This document shows positions 17,920 to 27,189 of a DNA stretch of 64,000 nucleotides, one piece after another. Numbering within the stretch: position 1 is the first letter of the stretch; every line of letters begins with the position of its first letter. Made by a program: the position numbers and the translations under genes. Location: assembly GCA_015272215.1 (NCBI GenBank), contig JACYMD010000021.1:1-64000 (forward strand), read 5' to 3'. The notes under the pieces are model-generated. The model saw only the letters and a program-made list of their open reading frames with translations, ran no database searches and had not been told where the DNA came from. The DNA comes from Rivularia sp. T60_A2020_040. Lineage in GTDB: Bacteria > Cyanobacteriota > Cyanobacteriia > Cyanobacteriales > Nostocaceae.

Positions 17920-18299
17920 GATGAAAATCTAAATATTTGACTTTTGAACTTAAATATGCATTGAAAGAGACCGCGTTAATTTTTAATAATTTTCTGCCAA
18001 ATATACGGAATTGTGGAGCAAGTTTATTTTGTTTTCAAAGCGTATCTTGTCTAGCAAGTTATTTCCCGGAAAGTTTGTTAAGTTATCTCAGAAGTGGCAA
18101 TGTTACTTCTCATTCCACAAGTTGATGTTTTACCGAGTGTTCCTAAAAAGTAGGGTTTCTCTAGCAGCGAACTCTGACTTTTTACGGGCGTAATTGGTTG
18201 CATTTGTAGAAAAGTTCACATACTTTGGTAGCCTATTACGTAACTATTTATTTTTTTTAACACAGCACTCGTTAAAATCTATGTGAACTACATTTAACA
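17920..18299. other. Intergenic region, 380 bp
   Basis: The spacer between the small protein and the TPR-CHAT gene, same direction. Two short open frames here have no coding character. No clear hairpin with a T run was found, so read-through from the first gene is possible. Confidence 0.5.
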
Positions 18300-21200
18300 A
18301 TGCAGCAGATGCTCAGGCGGCTAGTGCAGAGGTTCCTAAAGTTTATCCAAGAGTTTTTCGGCATCAAGCAGACTCCTTCGAGAAGAGAGAAGGAGATGCA
18401 GACGGCTAGGGAGTTACCAGAACTGACAAATTCGGATCTGGAATTTTTGTTTACCCAACTTCTAGAAGGGGTATATCAAGGTAGAGAACAGCATTGGGCG
18501 CAAAAATGGCTGCAAAATATCGAACATCGTGTTTCTCAACAGCGTTGGTTGGAGTGGTTGCAAGATTTTGGCAATAAAATTTTAGCTTCATCGGCACCAA
18601 ATCACGAGTTAGCTTCGAGAATGGTGGATTTGGGTGAGCTGGAAATCGGTGAAATTGGAGATGTTGCTTACGATATCGGCATCCAATTGTTGACACGGAA
18701 TGCTAAGCAGCAAACAGCGTATTCGATTCCCATATCTACTGAATTTGAAGGGTTGACTTCTGGTTCTTCGATTTCCCAAGAATTAATTATTCAACCAATT
18801 GCAGCGAATGATCAAGATAATTTTGATGTTCAATCAGAAGAACTGATAATTGAATCAATTGCTACAAATGGTGAATTTGAGACTACATCTTTAGAAGATT
18901 CTCCCGGACAAGAATTGATCCGCGAATTCGGGGAATTGTTATGGGAAAATTACGAGCCTAAATCTGATACAATAGCACCTGCAAACACTGCGGAGCATCG
19001 GATTTTGGCATCCCAAGAGTTCCCCGAAGCTTTATACGAACAGGTATTTGAGTTAGAAGAAGAGTTAGAAAAAGAAGAAGAAGAAGTTACTCCCGGACAA
19101 GATTTAGTCCGTAATTTGGGAGAATTACTCTGGGAACAGGAAGAAACAGGGCAAAACAACGATAAAAGTTCTGTTAATGCTTCAGAACAAGAGTTTATCA
19201 ATGATTTGAGCGATTTAATCTGGGATTATTCCGAACAAAATCAAGAAGATACAATTCTTGCACCAGTTCCAGATGCAGTTGAAGATCAGTCTTTGGATAC
19301 AACTTTTGTACCGATTCAAGATTCGGTTGAAGATGAAGAAGACGAAACTTTTAATGCTTTATTGGAATTAGCTGAGGAAGTAGAAGAAGATGACGATGAT
19401 GTTGTAGAAGCAGAATTTCTCGATTCAACTACATTATCTACAACTTCTGTGGAACCCACTGTAACAACCGCTATAGATCAATTGTTGGTTCGGTTGGGTG
19501 AAAGTGCAAACCTAGTTCAACAGCTTGCTTCTGGGTTGGAAGAAGGACGATGGTCACTTTCTCAAGTTACCGATCAAGATCAAGTCGTTGAGGATGACAG
19601 CGCCGCACAAGCAGCAGAAGCATGGTTTTATCAAGGACTTTCCCAAGCTAGAGCGGGTAATTTAGAATTAGCTATTGAATTATATGAAAAAGCCGTACAA
19701 ACTAAGCCTGATGTCCACGAATACTGGTTTAACAGGGGTTTGACGCTGTTTCATTTGGGACAATTGGAAGATGCGATCGCCTCTTACGATAAGGCGATTG
19801 AAATTAAAAATGATTTTTATAAAGGATGGTACAACCGGGGTAGAGCTTTGGGTGAATTGGGATTTTTTGAAGAGGCTATTGTTTCTTTTAATACAGCAAT
19901 TGAAATTCGACCCAATTACCAAGAAGCTTGGTCTAGCAATGGTTTGGCGTTACTGAAATTAGGACGTGTCGATCAAGCTATCTTTAGTTACGATAAGTCA
20001 TTGGAATTGGAACCGTTAGATCCAGAAAACTGGTATTACCGAGGTGTCGCTTTATCTAATAAGGGAAGTTATGAAGATGCAATTGATTCCTACAATAAAG
20101 CTCTGGAATTGGAACCGTATTTACACGATGCTTGGGTTGATAAAGGTGTAGCCGAAAGCCAATTAGGACAATGGAAACAGGCTATAGCTTCTTGGGATGA
20201 AGCTTTGAAAATTAGACCGGATTTCTACTTAACTTGGTTTAACCGCGCTGTAGCATTGGATAATTTGGGCAGTCGAGAAGAAGCGGTTACATCTTACGAT
20301 AAAGCTTTAGAAATTGAACCGAATTTCCACTTAGCTTGGTACAATCGAGCAGTAGCGCTGTTCTATATAGAAGAATACGAACAAGCTATTCTTTGTTACG
20401 ATCGCGCTTTGGAAATCAAAGCCGATTATTGGGAAGCTTGGCTTGGTAGAGGTAGTGCGGCAGAAAAATCCCAGAATTTTGATTCTCAATTGAGTTTATC
20501 TAGTCCCGTTGCCCAAAGCAATTCCGCTTTGAATGCGCGGGGTGAACAAGGTAAATTAACCAGCTATTTAGAAGCTTTAAAATATGTCAGTGATGAGACT
20601 CAACCAGAAGGTTGGGGTAGATTACATTTAGCGATCGCTAATTGTTATTACGATATTGGTAAAAGATATTTTACTCCCCGCGATTATTGGTATGAAGCAG
20701 TAGGTGAGTATAATCAAGCATTGGTGACAATTACCGCAGATGCAAATCCGGAACTGCATTTAGAAGTATTACAAAACTTGATTAAAGTTTTGGTTGGGTT
20801 GAGGGAAACTAAGCAAGCTCAGGAGTTGCATGAATACAGTACCGATTTGTTGCAAGAATTGTTAACTCAAGCAAATCGTAGCGATGAAAATAGAAAGCAA
20901 TTAACTCTGAAAAATATTGGTTTTGAACAGTTAGCGGTGGAAATTGCCATTCAGTATGGTGAAATAGCTCAAGGCTTAGAAATTGCCGAACATGGTAAAA
21001 ATGCTTGTTTAACTTGGTTGCTGTACGGTTGGACGGATCAGATTAATTCACCAAATTACAGTTCAATTTTACAGCTACTCAATCCCACAACCGCTGCAAT
21101 TTACTGGCATATTAGTCCATCAAGTTTACGTACCTTTATCATTAAGCCCAACGCTCCCGAACCGATTCCCGTATTTACACCAATGCTGAATGTAGCACCT

Positions 21201-22268
21201 GGTGAATATCCCTTACCCGAAGCAATTAATCGGTTAGTAGAATTTATTGATTGGCTCGAAGACTGGAATCGGGAATATACTGACTATCATCGTGAAAACA
21301 GGGATAAACAAACTAAAATTAATCATTCCTGGCGTAGGGATATGGAACAGCGGATGGCGCAACTCGGAGAAATACTGTGTATCGGTAGCATCGAACAGGA
21401 ACTTCAAGGAATTAGTAATATTATTTTAATTCCTCACCGCGATTTACATAAATTGCCTTTACACGGGTTATTTTCCGCAAAATTTGCCATCAGCTATTTA
21501 CCCAGCTTACAAATTGGATTAAATTTACAGCAACAAAAACATTCTACTAATAAATATTCACCAAAATTACTGAGTGTAGAACATCCCGACACTAAAGATT
21601 ATCCTCCCTTTAAATCTGCCAAATTAGCGGCTTTAGCTATTAGTCAACTTTTCCCTAATCCCCATCGCATTCAGGGAATAGAAGCAACAAAACCACAAGT
21701 AGAAAATGCTTTAGCAGGAAATTATAATATATTTAATTTTTATGGTTATGCAAACGATAAGGCTAATTCGTCAATCTCGGAAATCTTATTAGCTTGGGAA
21801 GATAAAATTACCCTGAATGAGATTTGTAAAAAACCACTTAATCGTTATAATTTATTTACTCTTTCAGCCTGCGAAATTGAGGCAAGTAAGCAACTAATTA
21901 CCACTGAATATGCAGGTTTAACTAGTGGTTTATTAAGTCAAGGAGTGAACCACGTAGTAAGTAGTTTGTGGAGAGTAGAATCAACCGCGAACGCTTTAGT
22001 AATCATCGAATTTTATCGTAGATTACAATCGGGTAAAACATCGGTAATTGCCTTAAAAGAAGCAGTGGAATGGTTGAGAGAATTGACAGCAGGAGAACTG
22101 ACTAAATGGTACGAAAGTTTGTTGAATCAACTTCCTCCCGAAGGATTGAGAATGAAAGCGCAACTCGCGACACAATTATATAGAACCAGTCAAATGGAAG
22201 CTGATACAAAATTGTACAGTCATCCTTATTATTGGGCTGCGTTTGTGATTGGGGGAATGAATAATTAA
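18300..22268 (+). CDS. TPR-CHAT protein with N-terminal recruitment-like domain; CHAT His replaced by Tyr
   Basis: A 1322-residue protein. Residues 1-125 repeat the domain of the preceding gene's product. Residues 130-420 are an acidic linker with three copies of a short motif, GQELIREFGELLW (203-215), GQDLVRNLGELLW (266-278) and EQEFINDLSDLIW (296-308). Residues about 430-720 are eight or so TPR units (WFNRGLTLFHLGQLEDAIAS). The C-terminus (about 1060-1320) is a CHAT caspase-like domain. The Cys is present (LSACEIE, Cys1191), but the expected TGHG His motif reads FYGYAN, with Tyr1150 in its place. CHAT proteins are proteases or scaffolds activated through TPR sensors; peptidase activity here is doubtful. 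Confidence 0.9.
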   Translation: MQQMLRRLVQRFLKFIQEFFGIKQTPSRREKEMQTARELPELTNSDLEFLFTQLLEGVYQGREQHWAQKWLQNIEHRVSQQRWLEWLQDFGNKILASSAPNHELASRMVDLGELEIGEIGDVAYDIGIQLLTRNAKQQTAYSIPISTEFEGLTSGSSISQELIIQPIAANDQDNFDVQSEELIIESIATNGEFETTSLEDSPGQELIREFGELLWENYEPKSDTIAPANTAEHRILASQEFPEALYEQVFELEEELEKEEEEVTPGQDLVRNLGELLWEQEETGQNNDKSSVNASEQEFINDLSDLIWDYSEQNQEDTILAPVPDAVEDQSLDTTFVPIQDSVEDEEDETFNALLELAEEVEEDDDDVVEAEFLDSTTLSTTSVEPTVTTAIDQLLVRLGESANLVQQLASGLEEGRWSLSQVTDQDQVVEDDSAAQAAEAWFYQGLSQARAGNLELAIELYEKAVQTKPDVHEYWFNRGLTLFHLGQLEDAIASYDKAIEIKNDFYKGWYNRGRALGELGFFEEAIVSFNTAIEIRPNYQEAWSSNGLALLKLGRVDQAIFSYDKSLELEPLDPENWYYRGVALSNKGSYEDAIDSYNKALELEPYLHDAWVDKGVAESQLGQWKQAIASWDEALKIRPDFYLTWFNRAVALDNLGSREEAVTSYDKALEIEPNFHLAWYNRAVALFYIEEYEQAILCYDRALEIKADYWEAWLGRGSAAEKSQNFDSQLSLSSPVAQSNSALNARGEQGKLTSYLEALKYVSDETQPEGWGRLHLAIANCYYDIGKRYFTPRDYWYEAVGEYNQALVTITADANPELHLEVLQNLIKVLVGLRETKQAQELHEYSTDLLQELLTQANRSDENRKQLTLKNIGFEQLAVEIAIQYGEIAQGLEIAEHGKNACLTWLLYGWTDQINSPNYSSILQLLNPTTAAIYWHISPSSLRTFIIKPNAPEPIPVFTPMLNVAPGEYPLPEAINRLVEFIDWLEDWNREYTDYHRENRDKQTKINHSWRRDMEQRMAQLGEILCIGSIEQELQGISNIILIPHRDLHKLPLHGLFSAKFAISYLPSLQIGLNLQQQKHSTNKYSPKLLSVEHPDTKDYPPFKSAKLAALAISQLFPNPHRIQGIEATKPQVENALAGNYNIFNFYGYANDKANSSISEILLAWEDKITLNEICKKPLNRYNLFTLSACEIEASKQLITTEYAGLTSGLLSQGVNHVVSSLWRVESTANALVIIEFYRRLQSGKTSVIALKEAVEWLRELTAGELTKWYESLLNQLPPEGLRMKAQLATQLYRTSQMEADTKLYSHPYYWAAFVIGGMNN

Positions 22269-22274
22269 TAATGT

Positions 22275-22388
22275 AGGGTGTGTTACGGCACGAGATAATA
22301 TTATTCAAAGATGACTATTTTAATAATGCCGTAACGCACCGTCGGATATTATTTAAAGATGACTATTTTAATAATGCCGTAACGCACC
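22275..22388. repeat. Two 34-bp direct repeats with a partial inverted copy
   Basis: AAAGATGACTATTTTAATAA followed by TGCCGTAACGCACC occurs at 22307-22340 and again at 22355-22388 (unit 48 bp). GGTGTGTTACGGCA (about 22277-22290) is nearly the reverse complement of the repeat's end, so the region can fold back. It lies directly after the CHAT gene and may form its transcript end. Confidence 0.8.
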
Positions 22389-22395
22389 ATTGGAT

Positions 22396-22522
22396 ATAGC
22401 GGTTTTCACTTGAGTGGAATACAAATTTTACCTCACCCCGCCCTCCGGGCACCCCTCTCCTTATCAAGGAGAGGGGAAGGGGGTGAGGTTTTAGTGTATT
22501 GGACTCAACTGAAATTTGCTAT
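22396..22522. mobile_element. MITE-like element, 127 bp, with terminal inverted repeats
   Basis: The ends ATAGCGGTTTTCACTTGAGT... and ...ACTCAACTGAAATTTGCTAT are inverted repeats matching at 22 of 28 positions. The core is a strong cruciform: outer stem CCTCACCCC (22431-22439)/GGGGTGAGG (22480-22488), a small GCCC-TCC-GGGC hairpin, and an inner stem CCCCTCTCC (22452-22460)/GGAGAGGGG (22468-22476). There is no coding capacity, so a transposase in trans would be needed. Confidence 0.75.
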
Positions 22523-22669
22523 ATTAGCTTGTTAATAAGTTAGGTAAATCGTACCAGAAAAAAAATTTGATTATTTCGTAAATTCCTATTCCGCCGACGG
22601 TTGAAAACCGCCGTCTAATAGCGAAAGTTCTCTGAAGAGGACTGAATAAAAATGGTTTCTTCTTGATAA

Positions 22670-22910
22670 CTAAAACAATTGACTTAAAAGTTCATCACGA
22701 GTTAAATCGAAATGCTCTGCAATGTCGCGTAATATAGCGTTTAAAGTTCCGACTTTTAGTGGATTATGTGCCGGAACTTGTAATATGGTGTTCGCCATTA
22801 AGCTGAGTTGTAAGACGAATATGACTCCCAGTCTGCCTATCAACCATATAATCAAAACGTGTTAATGCTTTAGCTAAATCCTCACCTGATAAATCTCGCG
22901 GTAATTTCAC
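22670..22910 (-). pseudogene. hicA: HicA-type mRNA interferase toxin, frameshifted
   Basis: Starting at GTG 22910, which overlaps the hicB stop as GTGA, the frame encodes a HicA N-terminus (VKLPRDLSGEDLAKALTRF ... QTGSHIRLTT, with the catalytic His) up to GEHHIT. It then runs into a stop after SSGT. A different frame continues with VPAHNPLKVGTL ... RDELLSQLF, the family's C-terminus, ending at 22670. One extra base near 22779-22783 (ACAAGTT where ACAGTT would fit) explains both halves. The toxin is therefore probably inactive unless the shift is a sequencing error or is bypassed. Confidence 0.85.
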
Positions 22911-23128
22911 GAAGCAATGACCTCATCTCGAACAAAATGCAATCTAATTACTTTAGGACGATTCATTTCATCGGGAAAATGACAGCGAACTGCATCACGT
23001 ACCATGTCTTTCAAACTAGCTATATCTTCGGCTTGGGTAAAAATAGATTCTCCCAGGGCTTTAGCTGTGTAACCACCCTCTAAGTCTTCTTCGATTAAAA
23101 ATACTATTTCAGTTGCGATATTATTCAC
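22907..23128 (-). CDS. hicB: HicB family antitoxin
   Basis: A 73-residue protein with the HicB fold pattern: EIVFLIEEDLEGGYTAKALGE (a degraded RNase H-like strand set) and DMVRDAVRCHFPDE. It would neutralise HicA by binding it, and many HicB proteins also repress their own promoter, although the DNA-binding domain is absent in this short version. It overlaps the start of the broken hicA by 4 bp. This antitoxin-first order is common among hicBA pairs. It is intact, while its partner is not. Confidence 0.85.
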   Translation of the reverse strand: MNNIATEIVFLIEEDLEGGYTAKALGESIFTQAEDIASLKDMVRDAVRCHFPDEMNRPKVIRLHFVRDEVIAS

Positions 23129-23272
23129 CGATTTTTTTGTTTAACCCATTAAATATTTTATAATAATATATTTATCCAACTACAATCCAAAAAAAGTCTT
23201 AGCAACACCAAAATAAGGCAGAATGAGAAAAAAACAAAAAGAATGTATTTAACTCAAATGAAAAACGTTATA

Positions 23273-25132
23273 TTATTGAATAGTTTTCATTTTCACCCCC
23301 GCATTAAGTAATACTTGATAAAGAGAAGAGATTTTCTTTCTTCCTTCACCACGTTTTTCGCAGTATGTGAAAATAACACGTTGCTTTGCACGAGAAAATG
23401 CAACGAAAAAGTTAGAACGCGATTCTTTTGGATCATTTTTAAAACTCCACCATGCTGAGTCTTCAAGACCAACAAAAATAACAGTATGATACTGTGACCC
23501 TTTACTTTTATGAACTGTCATAATTGACACCGAATCTTTTCCTTCAAAATCATCTAGAATTGCTTCCCAAGATTGATTTTCAACTATTTCATAACTCTTC
23601 TCAAGTTGATTATTAATTTGTTTAAAGCAATGGTCATATCTATCGCCTTGATTGTATTCGGGGTAGTACGCTTGAATACAAGTTTTATTTATAAATTGTT
23701 CAATATTTTTTAAAAGTGTACTAATTTGATTTTTTGAAAAATTATTAAGTTCCATTTGATTTTGCAAATCACAATGGAAATTACTTAGTTCTTTTTGTAG
23801 TAATCTATTAGTTTTATCATCAGCTAAATCTACACCTCGCAAATTAGCTAAAATTTTATGGCAATCAGACCAGTAAACACCAGCGCGTTTTCTAGAACCA
23901 AATCGTAAAAATGAAATAAAAATAGTTGCTAAAGGTTCTGTTAGGATGTCTTGTTGACTAACACGTATCTTTAATCCATGTTTTCCGAAAACTTCTTTTA
24001 AGCACGCTTCATATTGGTCGGCTTTTTGCTTGACTAAGATCACAAAATCTTCCGGAGCTAATTTATAAGCGTTTATACTATCTAATATAGCTTTTGCCAA
24101 ATATTCAGCTTCATCTTTTGGTGTGTGAAAATCCCAAATAACACAAGCATCTTCTGATATATTTCTTGAAATCTTAGATTCAACTTGCTGATAATTAGCA
24201 TCGATTGTCAAAGCCAAGTTGTCTAGTATCTTTACTAATTCAGGTGATGAGCGGTAATTAAAAGATAGTTGAATACGTTGTGCTTGAAAATCCTGTTCAA
24301 ATTTTCCAAAAGCATCATCTAGAGCCATAGCCCAACGCATAATTTGCTGTTTATTATCACCCACAGCAGTTAATATTATTTGGGAATTAAGAAAAGCAGT
24401 TTTAACTAAATCATATTGAACATGGGTTGTGTCTTGAAACTCATCCATAAAAACATGAGTATAGGTTGTTCTTAACGCATTACTAATTTTAGGATTTATT
24501 CTTAAAAGTAGTTCTGCGAGCCTCCCCATCATTGGAAAAGTCAACCTAGAATTTGCACCCATATGTAGACAAGCATTCCACCAGTACTTTGCAGCAGCAG
24601 ATAAAGGTTCGCTAGGTAATTCTTGCATTCCTTGAGTTTTTAGAGGTGAACCAAGAATCCAATTTTTTTCTAAACTTTTTATAGAATTATTTGAGACGTT
24701 AAGACTATGAGACCGCAGAATGCTTTCATATTCAGCTTTTTTTGGAAAGTAAATTTCATAATCTTTCTTTGGCTGCCAAATATCAGGCAATGCTCCCATG
24801 AATCTGTCTAACATACTTTTTGCAAAAGCATCGAAAGTTAGGGAATCGAAGCGTAAAGCATCTTTTTTGGAACATCGTTCAGTAACTCGGTCTTTTAAAT
24901 TTTTAGCAGAATCCTTTTTAAAACTGATAGCAAGAATGCGATAAGGATAAGGACATTTAGCTGTTTGTAAAAGATAGCAAGCTCTTTGAGCTAGCAGTTC
25001 TGTTTTTCCTGCTCCAGGTCCAGCAATTACAGAATAGTTTTTATTTGAACGTATTACGGTATCTGCATTTTGTTCAAGTTCATCTACACCAACCGGAACC
25101 CATTCTTGAGAGGTTGTATTCATCGTATTCAT
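23273..25132 (-). CDS. gajB: UvrD-like SF1 helicase, GajB-type
   Basis: A 619-residue superfamily 1 DNA helicase. Motif I is AGPGAGKT (residues 37-44). Motif II is FMDEFQDTT, then GDNKQQIMRW (motif III region), LSFNYRSS (IV), VHKSKGSQYHTVIFVG (V) and FVAFSRAKQR (VI). The gene starts 14 bp after the OLD-family nuclease gene. A class 2 OLD nuclease paired with a UvrD helicase is the composition of the Gabija anti-phage system, in which GajB senses DNA ends and works with GajA. It is longer than the roughly 494-residue Bacillus GajB. The system label is inference from pairing and order. Confidence 0.8.
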   Translation of the reverse strand: MNTMNTTSQEWVPVGVDELEQNADTVIRSNKNYSVIAGPGAGKTELLAQRACYLLQTAKCPYPYRILAISFKKDSAKNLKDRVTERCSKKDALRFDSLTFDAFAKSMLDRFMGALPDIWQPKKDYEIYFPKKAEYESILRSHSLNVSNNSIKSLEKNWILGSPLKTQGMQELPSEPLSAAAKYWWNACLHMGANSRLTFPMMGRLAELLLRINPKISNALRTTYTHVFMDEFQDTTHVQYDLVKTAFLNSQIILTAVGDNKQQIMRWAMALDDAFGKFEQDFQAQRIQLSFNYRSSPELVKILDNLALTIDANYQQVESKISRNISEDACVIWDFHTPKDEAEYLAKAILDSINAYKLAPEDFVILVKQKADQYEACLKEVFGKHGLKIRVSQQDILTEPLATIFISFLRFGSRKRAGVYWSDCHKILANLRGVDLADDKTNRLLQKELSNFHCDLQNQMELNNFSKNQISTLLKNIEQFINKTCIQAYYPEYNQGDRYDHCFKQINNQLEKSYEIVENQSWEAILDDFEGKDSVSIMTVHKSKGSQYHTVIFVGLEDSAWWSFKNDPKESRSNFFVAFSRAKQRVIFTYCEKRGEGRKKISSLYQVLLNAGVKMKTIQ

Positions 25133-25146
25133 AATTTATATTTTAT

Positions 25147-27189
25147 TTAGCGTAATTTTGTATGGGCGTACTCTAGAAGTTTTTTTAAAATTGAGGGAGC
25201 CTTTGAATTTAGGTCTTCTTCAGAAATTTCGCAAAGAGCTTGAAGATGGGTAGATGGTTTACTTTTGGTCAAGAATAGATACTTGTACCACGGGAATAAC
25301 TCTAGAACATCTGAATATGCCGATTGGTATTTGTCAGCGTCATTACTTAGAACAGCTTTTATCGCATCGTCTTGAGAAGTTCTTGGTTGACTATTTTGAG
25401 TGTTTTTATAAACATCAGGAAAACAAGATAGCATCGCCATATCTAAATCTAATGGAGATGAGAAGAACACACCAAATTTTTCAAGATGAGTAACGAAGTT
25501 ATTAATCTCTTCAATTGAGTCTTGCTGTGTATGAAGTGGTTCTAATTCTTCTTCAGATATTTTGTGCTTATTTCCATTACTATCACTGAATTCCAGAATT
25601 TCTTCGGAAGGAACTCCAATTTCTATAAGTTGCTTAAATGCATATTTGATTCGCCCCCATCCAGCACCTTTTCGTCCATAATCTAAGTCGAGAAGCGTTG
25701 CATATGGAATATCGAGTTCCTTTAGTAATTTCCAAAAATGGTTAACGTGTCTTCCTCCAAGTGGGACTATGGCAACAAAGGAAGGATCTACTTCCAATCC
25801 CATAGCTGAAGCTAGCTTTGGTAAGACGACTTGCTCGGAATCTCCTTCTCCAAGAATTACAAATCGAGCAAAGTATAATTCCGGGTAAGCATTAACAGCT
25901 TCGCGGATATATTTATACTTAGTGTCATTTTTATCAGGAAGCTTTATTTCATTAACACTTACAGTTCTCGATTCCTGAATAAGGCGAAAATGCCGAACTT
26001 CTTCAGGTTGAATCCTACCAAGAATTGCAGGGGAATGACTTGTCAAAACAGCTTGAGTAGAGTATTCCTTTACAAGAGAACGAAGCTGTTTTATTATACG
26101 CGACAAAAAATAAGGTGCTAAATGATTTTCTGGTTCTTCAAAAGCAAAAATGATTAAAGCAGGCGCTGTAAATTGATCAGAATTAAAACCTGTGTTATGA
26201 GACTGGTCTACACTACTATCATTTTTACCCACTGCGTCTGAATTCTTAATATTATTTCGGTAAATGAAATTTTGCTCAACTTCAAACACTGAAGCTACAA
26301 GTGAGAAATAAAATAGGGACTTCTGCCCGTCGCTTAAAGCATCTAAATCTCGTTCGCTATCAGATTCCGTTGGGCGGAATACAACATTCAATCGGCGAAT
26401 GATCTCTTTAAATTGTCTACTAGCAACGTTAAATTCTGGTTGGGAATCAAAAGTATCGTTATGGAGTTCTTGCCATCTACTTGCTAAGACTTTATTTATC
26501 CGATCTATTGCTTGTTCTTTTCCGAAAACTTCGCGAATCTTTTGAGAAGCTTCTTGAATCGACTCCTGTGCTTCATTAGACCATGATACAGCTCTAAGTA
26601 AACGTCCTATAATTGCTCCGGTTGCGGATGTGAGTTGTGAAGATGGATCTCGTGTAGCCGGAATGTAGTGGACTTGAATTAAACCACGTTCAGATGCTTC
26701 ACATTGTCTTTTTTCATCATCCATTGGTGTTTCTTTATCAGTTGTTACCCACCATAATTTTTGTTCGATATCTCCATCAATTGTTCGATCATCAACCCAC
26801 TTCGCTTCAAGACGAATACGAACAAAAGGGGTTTCATCTGTATTCGTTACTACCATGTGATGAAAACAAGCTGGTACTGCTAGATTTGAAGATGTAGAAT
26901 TCGGATTTTCTTCTAATTCGGTAAAAATCAAGCGAATATCTATATATAACTCAAACTCACGCTTACTACTATTATTATTTGATGGATCTGCAAATGCGTA
27001 AAAGTCAGTGGATATAATGGTTCGCTGCTTATTTGTTATGCCAAAAACACGGGACATAGCTTCAAGCAAGGCTGTTTTACCAGAACCATTAGCTCCAATT
27101 AATGCTGTTATTTCTTCAGATAGGTTTACAGTTGTGGGTGTATTCCCGAAACAGCGAAATCCTTTAAGCGTAATAGATTCTATTTTCAT
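25147..27189 (-). CDS. gajA: OLD family ATPase-TOPRIM nuclease, GajA-type
   Basis: A 680-residue protein. ABC-type ATPase half: Walker A GANGSGKT (32-39), signature LSDGQKSLF, Walker B IIFAFEEPENHLAP, His switch LTSHSPAIL. The TOPRIM nuclease half follows: VILGEGDSEQ with Glu448, and LLDLDYGRKG with Asp501 and Asp503 as metal ligands. This is the GajA layout, an endonuclease held off by ATP and released when nucleotides fall during phage attack (known for Bacillus Gabija). It is longer than the 578-residue reference GajA. It is first in a two-gene operon with the helicase. The upstream spacer is rich in repeats. Confidence 0.8.
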   Translation of the reverse strand: MKIESITLKGFRCFGNTPTTVNLSEEITALIGANGSGKTALLEAMSRVFGITNKQRTIISTDFYAFADPSNNNSSKREFELYIDIRLIFTELEENPNSTSSNLAVPACFHHMVVTNTDETPFVRIRLEAKWVDDRTIDGDIEQKLWWVTTDKETPMDDEKRQCEASERGLIQVHYIPATRDPSSQLTSATGAIIGRLLRAVSWSNEAQESIQEASQKIREVFGKEQAIDRINKVLASRWQELHNDTFDSQPEFNVASRQFKEIIRRLNVVFRPTESDSERDLDALSDGQKSLFYFSLVASVFEVEQNFIYRNNIKNSDAVGKNDSSVDQSHNTGFNSDQFTAPALIIFAFEEPENHLAPYFLSRIIKQLRSLVKEYSTQAVLTSHSPAILGRIQPEEVRHFRLIQESRTVSVNEIKLPDKNDTKYKYIREAVNAYPELYFARFVILGEGDSEQVVLPKLASAMGLEVDPSFVAIVPLGGRHVNHFWKLLKELDIPYATLLDLDYGRKGAGWGRIKYAFKQLIEIGVPSEEILEFSDSNGNKHKISEEELEPLHTQQDSIEEINNFVTHLEKFGVFFSSPLDLDMAMLSCFPDVYKNTQNSQPRTSQDDAIKAVLSNDADKYQSAYSDVLELFPWYKYLFLTKSKPSTHLQALCEISEEDLNSKAPSILKKLLEYAHTKLR

